From Tritrichomonas musculus (Eukaryota; Parabasalia; Tritrichomonadida; Tritrichomonadidae), in the NCBI GenBank assembly GCA_039105265.1, contig JAPFFF010000474.1, positions 1 through 21,993 of the forward strand: a stretch of DNA of 21,993 bases. Direction: 5' to 3'. The notes beneath the pieces are model-generated. The model ran no database searches. It saw only the letters and a list, made by a program, of their open reading frames with translations, and was not told the DNA's origin. How positions within the stretch are numbered: the stretch's first letter is position 1; each line of letters begins with the position of its first letter. This document shows positions 1-8,700 of the stretch, piece by piece. The translations under genes were made by a program, and so were the position numbers.

Positions 1-1
1 A

Positions 2-3000
2 CTGCAGTTCTCGTTGAATCTGATGATTCAACTGCAGTTCTCGTTGAATCTGATGATTCAACTGCAGTTCTCGTTGAATCTGATGATTCAACTGTAGTTC
101 TCGTTGCATCTGATGATTCAACTGCAGTTCTCGTTGCATCTGATGATTCAACTGCAGTTCTCGTTGAATCTGATGATTCAACTGCAGTTCTCGTTGAATC
201 TGATGATTCAACTGCAGTTCTCGCTGCATCTGATGATTCAACTGCAGTTCTCGTTGCATCTGATGATTCAACTGCAGTTCTCGTTGCATCTGATGATTCA
301 ACTGCAGTTCTTGTTGCATCTTATTATTAAACTGCAGTTCTCGTTGCATCTGATGATTCAACTGCAGTTCTCGTTGCATCTGATGATTCAACTGCAGTTC
401 TCGTTGAATCTGATGGTTCAACTGCAGTTCTCGTTGAATCTGATGGTTCAACTGCAGTTCTCGTTGAATCTGATGATTCAACTGTAGTTCTCGTTGCATC
501 TGATGATTCAACTGCAGTTCTCGTTGCATCTGATGATTCAACTGCAGTTCTCGTTGAATCTGATGATTCAACTGCAGTTCTCGTTGAATCTGATGATTCA
601 ACTGCAGTTGTCGTTGCATCTGATGATTCAACTGCAGTTCTCGTTGCATCTGATGATTCAACTGCAGTTGTCGTTGCATCTGATGATTCAACTGCAGTTC
701 TTGTTTCATCTTATTATTAAACTGCAGTTCTCGTTGCATCTGATGATTCAACTGCAGTTGTCGTTGCATCTGATGATTCAACTGCAGTTCTCGTTGCATC
801 TGATGATTCAACTGCAGTTCTCGTTGCATCTGATGATTCAACTGCAGTTCTTGTTTCATCTTATTATTAAACTGCAGTTCTCGTTGAATCTGATGATTCA
901 ACTGCAGTTCTCGTTGCATCTGATGATTCAACTGCAGTTCTCGTTGAATCTGATGATTCAACTGCAGTTGTCGTTGCATCTGATGATTCAACTGCAGTTG
1001 TCGTTGCATCTGATGATTCAACTGCAGTTCTCGTTGAATCTGATGATTCAACTGTAGTTCTCGTTGCATCTGATGATTCAACTGCAGTTCTCGTTGAATC
1101 TGATGATTCAACTGTAGTTCTCGTTGAATCTGATGATTCAACTGCAGTTCTCGTTGAATCTGATGATTCAACTGTAGTTCTCGTTGAATCTGATGGTTCA
1201 ACTGCAGTTCTCGTTGAATCTGATGATTCAACTGCAGTTCTCGTTGAATCTGATGATTCAACTGCAGTTCTTGTTGCATCTGATGATTCAACTGCAGTTC
1301 TCGTTGAATCTGATGATTCAACTGTAGTTCTCGTTGCATCTGATGATTCAACTGCAGTTCTCGTTGAATCTGATGATTCAACTGTAGTTCTCGTTGCATC
1401 TGATGATTCAACTGCAGTTCTCGTTGAATCTGATGGTTCAACTGCAGTTCTCGTTGCATCTGATGATTCAACTGCAGTTCTCGTTGAATCTGATGATTCA
1501 ACTGCAGTTCTCGTTGCATCTGATGATTCAACTGCAGTTCTCGTTGCATCTGATGATTCAACTGCAGTTCTCGTTGAATCTGATGATTCAACTGCAGTTC
1601 TCGTTGCATCTGATGATTCAACTGCAGTTCTTGTTGAATCTTATTATTAAACTGCAGTTCTCGTTGAATCTTATGATTAAACTGCAGTTCTCGTTGAATC
1701 TTATGATTAAACTGCAGTTCTTGTTGAATCTTATTATTAAACTGCAGTTCTCGTTGCATCTGATGATTCAACTGCAGTTCTCGTTGCATCTGATGATTCA
1801 ACTGCAGTTCTCGTTGCATCTGATGATTCAACTGCAGTTCTCGTTGCATCTGATGATTCAACTGCAGTTCTCGTTGAATCTGATGATTCAACTGCAGTTC
1901 TTGTTGCATCTGATGATTCAACTGCAGTTCTCGTTGAATCTGATGATTCAACTGCAGTTCTCGTTGCATCTGATGATTCAACTGCAGTTCTCGTTGAATC
2001 TGATGATTCAACTGCAGTTGTCGTTGCATCTGATGATTCAACTGCAGTTGTCGTTGCATCTGATGATTCAACTGCAGTTCTCGTTGAATCTGATGATTCA
2101 ACTGTAGTTCTCGTTGCATCTGATGATTCAACTGCAGTTCTCGTTGAATCTGATGATTCAACTGTAGTTCTCGTTGAATCTGATGATTCAACTGCAGTTC
2201 TCGTTGAATCTGATGATTCAACTGTAGTTCTCGTTGAATCTGATGGTTCAACTGCAGTTCTCGTTGAATCTGATGATTCAACTGCAGTTCTCGTTGAATC
2301 TGATGATTCAACTGCAGTTCTTGTTGCATCTGATGATTCAACTGCAGTTCTTGTTTCATCTGATGATTCAACTGCAGTTCTCGTTGAATCTTATTATTAA
2401 ACTGCAGTTCTCGTTGCATCTGATGATTCAACTGCAGTTCTCGTTGCATCTGATGATTCAACTGCAGTTGTCGTTGCATCTGATGATTCAACTGCAGTTG
2501 TCGTTGCATCTGATGATTCAACTGCAGTTCTCGTTGAATCTGATGATTCAACTGTAGTTCTCGTTGCATCTGATGATTCAACTGCAGTTCTCGTTGAATC
2601 TGATGATTCAACTGTAGTTCTCGTTGAATCTGATGATTCAACTGCAGTTCTCGTTGAATCTGATGATTCAACTGTAGTTCTCGTTGAATCTGATGGTTCA
2701 ACTGCAGTTCTCGTTGAATCTGATGATTCAACTGCAGTTGTCGTTGCATCTGATGATTCAACTGCAGTTCTTGTTGCATCTGATGATTCAACTGCAGTTC
2801 TCGTTGAATCTGATGATTCAACTGTAGTTCTCGTTGCATCTGATGATTCAACTGCAGTTCTCGTTGAATCTGATGATTCAACTGTAGTTCTCGTTGCATC
2901 TGATGATTCAACTGCAGTTCTCGTTGAATCTGATGGTTCAACTGCAGTTCTCGTTGCATCTGATGATTCAACTGCAGTTCTCGTTGCATCTGATGATTCA

Positions 3001-5641
3001 ACTGCAGTTCTCGTTGCATCTGATGATTCAACTGTAGTTCTCGTTGCATCTGATGATTCAACTGCAGTTCTCGTTGAATCTGATGATTCAACTGTAGTTC
3101 TCGTTGCATCTGATGATTCAACTGCAGTTCTCGTTGAATCTGATGGTTCAACTGCAGTTCTCGTTGCATCTGATGATTCAACTGCAGTTCTCGTTGAATC
3201 TGATGATTCAACTGCAGTTCTTGTTGCATCTGATGATTCAACTGCAGTTCTTGTTTCATCTGATGATTCAACTGCAGTTCTCGTTGAATCTTATTATTAA
3301 ACTGCAGTTCTCGTTGAATCTGATGATTCAACTGCAGTTCTCGTTGCATCTGATGATTCAACTGCAGTTGTCGTTGCATCTGATGATTCAACTGCAGTTG
3401 TCGTTGCATCTGATGATTCAACTGCAGTTCTCGTTGAATCTGATGATTCAACTGCAGTTCTCGTTGAATCTGATGATTCAACTGCAGTTCTCGTTGAATC
3501 TGATGATTCAACTGCAGTTCTCGTTGCATCTGATGATTCAACTGCAGTTCTCGTTGCATCTGATGATTCAACTGCAGTTCTCGTTGAATCTGATGATTCA
3601 ACTGCAGTTCTCGTTGCATCTGATGATTCAACTGCAGTTGTCGTTGCATCTGATGATTCAACTGCAGTTCTCGTTGCATCTGATGATTCAACTGCAGTTC
3701 TCGTTGCATCTGATGATTCAACTGCAGTTCTCGTTGCATCTGATGATTCAACTGCAGTTCTTGTTTCATCTGATGATTCAACTGCAGTTCTCGTTGCATC
3801 TGATGATTCAACTGCAGTTCTCGTTGAATCTGATGATTCAACTGAAGTTCTCGTTGAATCTGATGATTCAACTGCAGTTCTCGTTGCATCTGATGATTCA
3901 ACTGCAGTTCTCGTTGAATCTGATGATTCAACTGCAGTTCTCGTTGCATCTGATGATTCAACTGCAGTTCTCGTTGCATCTGATGATTCAACTGCAGTTC
4001 TCGTTGCATCTGATTATTCAACTGCAGTTCTTGTTTCATCTTATTATTAAACTGCAGTTCTCGTTGAATCTTATTATTAAACTGCAGTTCTCGTTGAATC
4101 TGATGATTCAACTGCAGTTCTCGTTGCATCTGATGATTCAACTGCAGTTCTCGTTGAATCTGATGATTCAACTGCAGTTGTCGTTGAATCTGATGATTCA
4201 ACTGCAGTTCTCGTTGCATCTGATTATTCAACTGCAGTTCTTGTTTCATCTTATTATTAAACTGCAGTTCTCGTTGAATCTGATGGTTCAACTGCAGTTC
4301 TCGTTGAATCTGATGATTCAACTGTAGTTCTCGTTGCATCTGATGATTCAACTGCAGTTCTCGTTGCATCTGATGATTCAACTGCAGTTCTCGTTGAATC
4401 TGATGATTCAACTGCAGTTCTCGTTGCATCTGATGATTCAACTGCAGTTCTCGTTGCATCTGATGATTCAACTGCAGTTCTCGTTGAATCTGATGGTTCA
4501 ACTGCAGTTCTCGTTGAATCTGATGGTTCAACTGCAGTTCTCGTTGAATCTGATGATTCAACTGCAGTTCTCGTTGCATCTGATGATTCAACTGCAGTTG
4601 TCGTTGCATCTGATGATTCAACTGCAGTTCTCGTTGAATCTGATGATTCAACTGCAGTTGTCGTTGAATCTGATGATTCAACTGCAGTTCTCGTTGCATC
4701 TGATTATTCAACTGCAGTTCTTGTTTCATCTTATTATTAAACTGCAGTTCTCGTTGAATCTTATTATTAAACTGCAGTTCTCGTTGAATCTGATGATTCA
4801 ACTGCAGTTCTCGTTGCATCTGATGATTCAACTGCAGTTCTCGTTGAATCTGATGATTCAACTGCAGTTCTCGTTGAATCTGATGATTCAACTGCAGTTG
4901 TCGTTGCATCTGATGATTCAACTGCAGTTCTCGTTGAATCTGATGATTCAACTGCAGTTCTCGTTGCATCTGATGATTCAACTGCAGTTCTCGTTGCATC
5001 TGATGATTCAACTGCAGTTCTCGTTGCATCTGATTATTCAACTGCAGTTCTTGTTTCATCTTATTATTAAACTGCAGTTCTCGTTGAATCTTATTATTAA
5101 ACTGCAGTTCTCGTTGAATCTGATGATTCAACTGCAGTTCTCGTTGCATCTGATGATTCAACTGCAGTTCTCGTTGAATCTGATGATTCAACTGCAGTTC
5201 TCGTTGAATCTGATGATTCAACTGCAGTTGTCGTTGCATCTGATGATTCAACTGCAGTTCTCGTTGAATCTGATGATTCAACTGCAGTTCTCGTTGCATC
5301 TGATGATTCAACTGCAGTTCTCGTTGCATCTGATGATTCAACTGCAGTTCTCGTTGCATCTGATGATTCAACTGCAGTTCTCGTTGAATCTGATGATTCA
5401 ACTGCAGTTCTTGTTTCATCTTATTATTAAACTGCAGTTCTCGCTGCATCTGATGATTCAACTGCAGTTCTCGTTGCATCTGATGATTCAACTGCAGTTC
5501 TCGTTGCATCTGATGATTCAACTGCAGTTCTTGTTTCATCTTATTATTAAACTGCAGTTCTCGCTGCATCTGATGATTCAACTGCAGTTCTCGTTGCATC
5601 TGATGATTCAACTGCAGTTCTCGTTGCATCTGATGATTCAA
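2..5641 (-). CDS. Possible downstream part of the same decapeptide-repeat frame (1,880 codons), open to the left edge
   Basis: Below the TAG at 5642-5644 the same minus-strand frame stays open to base 2 with no stop that I can find. It uses the same L-N-H-Q-(M/I)-Q-R-E-L-Q repeat. The first ATG after the stop is at 5627-5629, but methionine occurs in roughly half of all units, so it has no special standing. The stretch is richer in I-type units around 1051-1400 and in F-N-N-K units around 1621-1740 and 4021-5700. No carboxy-terminal unique domain is reached. The evidence for coding is the same as for the longer stretch. Confidence 0.3.
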   Translation of the reverse strand, partial: MNHQMQRELQLNHQMQRELQLNHQMQRELQFNNKMKQELQLNHQMQRELQLNHQMQRELQLNHQMQRELQFNNKMKQELQLNHQIQRELQLNHQMQRELQLNHQMQRELQLNHQMQRELQLNHQIQRELQLNHQMQRQLQLNHQIQRELQLNHQIQRELQLNHQMQRELQLNHQIQRELQFNNKIQRELQFNNKMKQELQLNNQMQRELQLNHQMQRELQLNHQMQRELQLNHQIQRELQLNHQMQRQLQLNHQIQRELQLNHQIQRELQLNHQMQRELQLNHQIQRELQFNNKIQRELQFNNKMKQELQLNNQMQRELQLNHQIQRQLQLNHQIQRELQLNHQMQRQLQLNHQMQRELQLNHQIQRELQLNHQIQRELQLNHQIQRELQLNHQMQRELQLNHQMQRELQLNHQIQRELQLNHQMQRELQLNHQMQRELQLNHQIQRELQLNHQIQRELQFNNKMKQELQLNNQMQRELQLNHQIQRQLQLNHQIQRELQLNHQMQRELQLNHQIQRELQFNNKIQRELQFNNKMKQELQLNNQMQRELQLNHQMQRELQLNHQMQRELQLNHQIQRELQLNHQMQRELQLNHQIQRELQLNHQIQRELQLNHQMQRELQLNHQMKQELQLNHQMQRELQLNHQMQRELQLNHQMQRELQLNHQMQRQLQLNHQMQRELQLNHQIQRELQLNHQMQRELQLNHQMQRELQLNHQIQRELQLNHQIQRELQLNHQIQRELQLNHQMQRQLQLNHQMQRQLQLNHQMQRELQLNHQIQRELQFNNKIQRELQLNHQMKQELQLNHQMQQELQLNHQIQRELQLNHQMQRELQLNHQIQRELQLNHQMQRELQLNHQIQRELQLNHQMQRELQLNHQMQRELQLNHQMQRELQLNHQMQRELQLNHQIQRELQLNHQMQRELQLNHQIQRELQLNHQMQRELQLNHQIQRELQLNHQMQQELQLNHQMQRQLQLNHQIQRELQLNHQIQRELQLNHQIQRELQLNHQIQRELQLNHQIQRELQLNHQMQRELQLNHQIQRELQLNHQMQRQLQLNHQMQRQLQLNHQMQRELQLNHQMQRELQFNNKIQRELQLNHQMKQELQLNHQMQQELQLNHQIQRELQLNHQIQRELQLNHQIQRELQLNHQIQRELQLNHQIQRELQLNHQIQRELQLNHQMQRELQLNHQIQRELQLNHQMQRQLQLNHQMQRQLQLNHQIQRELQLNHQMQRELQLNHQIQRELQLNHQMQQELQLNHQIQRELQLNHQMQRELQLNHQMQRELQLNHQMQRELQLNHQMQRELQFNNKIQQELQFNHKIQRELQFNHKIQRELQFNNKIQQELQLNHQMQRELQLNHQIQRELQLNHQMQRELQLNHQMQRELQLNHQIQRELQLNHQMQRELQLNHQIQRELQLNHQMQRELQLNHQIQRELQLNHQMQRELQLNHQIQRELQLNHQMQQELQLNHQIQRELQLNHQIQRELQLNHQIQRELQLNHQIQRELQLNHQIQRELQLNHQIQRELQLNHQMQRELQLNHQIQRELQLNHQMQRQLQLNHQMQRQLQLNHQIQRELQLNHQMQRELQLNHQIQRELQFNNKMKQELQLNHQMQRELQLNHQMQRELQLNHQMQRQLQLNHQMQRELQFNNKMKQELQLNHQMQRQLQLNHQMQRELQLNHQMQRQLQLNHQIQRELQLNHQIQRELQLNHQMQRELQLNHQMQRELQLNHQIQRELQLNHQIQRELQLNHQIQRELQLNHQMQRELQLNHQMQRELQFNNKMQQELQLNHQMQRELQLNHQMQRELQLNHQMQRELQLNHQIQRELQLNHQIQRELQLNHQMQRELQLNHQMQRELQLNHQIQRELQLNHQIQRELQLNHQIQRELQ
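13..32. other. Example of the in-unit inverted repeat (8-bp arms, 4-base loop)
   Basis: In A17 units, unit positions 13-20 (gttgaatc) are the exact reverse complement of positions 25-30 plus the next unit's 1-2 (gattcaac), around a tgat loop. C17 units carry one mismatch in the stem. The next unit start forms a second, perfect 10-bp palindrome, aactgcagtt, with the PstI site ctgcag at its centre. These two dyads overlap and recur through nearly the whole array. Confidence 0.9.
481..2850. repeat. Higher-order block X, first copy
   Basis: The order of unit variants here recurs at 9271-11670, at an offset of 8,790 bp that becomes 8,820 bp after one extra unit in the second copy between 9511 and 9661. 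Shared landmarks are the ttgttt units at 691 and 841, the triple tgtag clusters at 1051-1200, 2101-2250 and 2551-2700, the lysine cassette at 1621-1740, and the ttgtttcatc unit at 2341. Several single-unit differences (601, 661, 1531, 2431, 2671, 2731) make this pair older than the 5.3-kb pair. Confidence 0.82.
1621..1740. repeat. Four-unit lysine cassette (one of four copies)
   Basis: Four consecutive units end ttattattaa, ttatgattaa, ttatgattaa, ttattattaa. In the minus frame this gives four Phe/Lys repeats of F-N-(N/H)-K type, the largest local change in charge in the array. The same cassette recurs at 10441-10560, 12391-12510 and 17671-17790, each inside a homologous block of about 1.05 kb. 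In the copy at 12421 one unit reads tgatgattaa. Confidence 0.88.
3211..4335. repeat. Higher-order block Z, homologous to 15301-16635 and to the right end of the window
   Basis: The order ttgttgcatc, ttgtttcatc with tgatgattca, A17 with ttattattaa, two C10-to-G units, A/C units, ttgtttcatc, actgaag unit, then tgattattca and ttattattaa units is shared with 15301-16330 at an offset near 12,060 bp and with copy B near 20641-21670. The rare actgaag unit occurs only at 3841, 15901 and 21241, always in this block, which marks common descent. Confidence 0.8.
4681..5340. repeat. 330-bp (11-unit) tandem duplication
   Basis: Units 4681-5010 are followed by 5011-5340 in the same order: tgattattca end, ttgttt with ttattattaa, A17 with ttattattaa, then A, C, A, A, G10-C, A, C, C. 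Only the first unit of what would be a third copy (5341) departs, with a tgatgattca end. A partial version of the same order lies at 3991-4170. Confidence 0.88.
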
Positions 5642-5700
5642 CTACAGTTCTCGTTGCATCTGATGATTCAACTGCAGTTCTTGTTTCATCTTATTATTAA
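5401..5700. repeat. Short 120/150-bp duplications around ttgttt/ttattattaa units
   Basis: The sub-block of a ttgttt unit ending ttattattaa, then a tcgctgcatc unit, then two C17 units starts at 5401 and again at 5521, 120 bp apart. The next ttgttt unit, at 5671, is 150 bp on, because the unit at 5641 has been added. That added unit carries the only acta start in the window and is the source of a minus-frame stop. Confidence 0.8.
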
Positions 5701-8700
5701 ACTGCAGTTCTCGCTGCATCTGATGATTCAACTGCAGTTCTCGTTGCATCTGATGATTCAACTGCAGTTCTCGTTGCATCTGATGATTCAACTGCAGTTC
5801 TCGTTGCATCTGATGATTCAACTGCAGTTCTCGTTGAATCTGATGATTCAACTGCAGTTCTCGTTGCATCTGATGATTCAACTGCAGTTCTCGTTGCATC
5901 TGATGATTCAACTGCAGTTCTCGTTGCATCTGATGATTCAACTGCAGTTCTCGTTGAATCTGATGATTCAACTGCAGTTCTCGTTGAATCTGATGATTCA
6001 ACTGCAGTTCTCGCTGCATCTGATGATTCAACTGCAGTTCTCGTTGCATCTGATGATTCAACTGCAGTTCTCGTTGCATCTGATGATTCAACTGCAGTTC
6101 TTGTTGCATCTTATTATTTAACTGCAGTTCTCGTTGCATCTGATGATTCAACTGCAGTTCTCGTTGCATCTGATGATTCAACTGCAGTTCTCGTTGAATC
6201 TGATGGTTCAACTGCAGTTCTCGTTGAATCTGATGGTTCAACTGCAGTTCTCGTTGAATCTGATGATTCAACTGTAGTTCTCGTTGCATCTGATGATTCA
6301 ACTGCAGTTCTCGTTGCATCTGATGATTCAACTGCAGTTCTCGTTGCATCTGATGATTCAACTGCAGTTCTCGTTGAATCTGATGATTCAACTGCAGTTC
6401 TCGTTGAATCTGATGATTCAACTGCAGTTCTCGTTGAATCTGATGATTCAACTGCAGTTCTCGTTGCATCTGATGATTCAACTGCAGTTCTCGTTGCATC
6501 TGATGATTCAACTGCAGTTCTCGTTGAATCTGATGATTCAACTGCAGTTCTCGTTGAATCTGATGATTCAACTGCAGTTCTCGCTGCATCTGATGATTCA
6601 ACTGCAGTTCTCGTTGCATCTGATGATTCAACTGCAGTTCTCGTTGCATCTGATGATTCAACTGCAGTTCTTGTTGCATCTTATTATTTAACTGCAGTTC
6701 TCGTTGCATCTGATGATTCAACTGCAGTTCTCGTTGCATCTGATGATTCAACTGCAGTTCTCGTTGAATCTGATGGTTCAACTGCAGTTCTCGTTGAATC
6801 TGATGGTTCAACTGCAGTTCTCGTTGAATCTGATGATTCAACTGTAGTTCTCGTTGCATCTGATGATTCAACTGCAGTTCTCGTTGCATCTGATGATTCA
6901 ACTGCAGTTCTCGTTGCATCTGATGATTCAACTGCAGTTCTCGTTGAATCTGATGGTTCAACTGCAGTTGTCGTTGAATCTGATGATTCAACTGCAGTTC
7001 TCGTTGCATCTGATGATTCAACTGCAGTTCTCGTTGAATCTGATGATTCAACTGCAGTTCTCGTTGAATCTGATGATTCAACTGCAGTTCTCGTTGAATC
7101 TGATGATTCAACTGCAGTTCTCGTTGCATCTGATGATTCAACTGCAGTTCTCGTTGCATCTGATGATTCAACTGCAGTTCTCGTTGAATCTGATGATTCA
7201 ACTGCAGTTCTCGTTGAATCTGATGATTCAACTGCAGTTCTCGCTGCATCTGATGATTCAACTGCAGTTCTCGTTGCATCTGATGATTCAACTGCAGTTC
7301 TCGTTGCATCTGATGATTCAACTGCAGTTCTTGTTGCATCTTATTATTTAACTGCAGTTCTCGTTGCATCTGATGATTCAACTGCAGTTCTCGTTGCATC
7401 TGATGATTCAACTGCAGTTCTCGTTGAATCTGATGGTTCAACTGCAGTTCTCGTTGAATCTGATGGTTCAACTGCAGTTCTCGTTGAATCTGATGATTCA
7501 ACTGTAGTTCTCGTTGCATCTGATGATTCAACTGCAGTTCTCGTTGCATCTGATGATTCAACTGCAGTTCTTGTTGCATCTTATTATTTAACTGCAGTTC
7601 TCGTTGCATCTGATGATTCAACTGCAGTTCTCGTTGCATCTGATGATTCAACTGCAGTTCTCGTTGAATCTGATGGTTCAACTGCAGTTCTCGTTGAATC
7701 TGATGGTTCAACTGCAGTTCTCGTTGAATCTGATGATTCAACTGTAGTTCTCGTTGCATCTGATGATTCAACTGCAGTTGTCGTTGCATCTGATGATTCA
7801 ACTGCAGTTGTCGTTGCATCTGATGATTCAACTGCAGTTGTCGTTGCATCTGATGATTCAACTGCAGTTCTCGTTGCATCTGATGATTCAACTGCAGTTC
7901 TCGTTGAATCTGATGATTCAACTGTAGTTCTCGTTGCATCTGATGATTCAACTGCAGTTCTCGTTGCATCTGATGATTCAACTGTAGTTCTCGTTGCATC
8001 TTATTATTTAACTGCAGTTCTCGTTGCATCTGATGATTCAACTGCAGTTCTCGTTGAATCTGATGGTTCAACTGCAGTTGTCGTTGAATCTGATGATTCA
8101 ACTGCAGTTCTCGTTGCATCTGATGATTCAACTGCAGTTCTCGTTGAATCTGATGATTCAACTGCAGTTCTCGTTGAATCTGATGATTCAACTGCAGTTC
8201 TCGTTGAATCTGATGATTCAACTGCAGTTCTCGTTGCATCTGATGATTCAACTGCAGTTCTCGTTGCATCTGATGATTCAACTGCAGTTCTCGTTGAATC
8301 TGATGATTCAACTGCAGTTCTCGTTGAATCTGATGATTCAACTGCAGTTCTCGCTGCATCTGATGATTCAACTGCAGTTCTCGTTGCATCTGATGATTCA
8401 ACTGCAGTTCTCGTTGCATCTGATGATTCAACTGCAGTTCTTGTTGCATCTTATTATTTAACTGCAGTTCTCGTTGCATCTGATGATTCAACTGCAGTTC
8501 TCGTTGCATCTGATGATTCAACTGCAGTTCTCGTTGAATCTGATGGTTCAACTGCAGTTCTCGTTGAATCTGATGGTTCAACTGCAGTTCTCGTTGAATC
8601 TGATGATTCAACTGTAGTTCTCGTTGCATCTGATGATTCAACTGCAGTTCTCGTTGCATCTGATGATTCAACTGCAGTTCTTGTTGCATCTTATTATTTA

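Noticed and set aside
13-32. The in-unit hairpin as a transcription terminator or tRNA/ncRNA gene
   Set aside because: It repeats hundreds of times with no T-tract after the stem, and there is no tRNA-like arm arrangement or flanking gene.
3104-6121. Plus-strand open frames with L-(N/H)-L-M-I-Q-L-Q-F-S repeats, here and at 13004-16627 and 18284-21967
   Set aside because: They are mirror images of the minus frame on the same codon boundaries, start and end only at repeat-internal codons, and the same frame is broken by about 59 stops across the window, many of which have been freely amplified.
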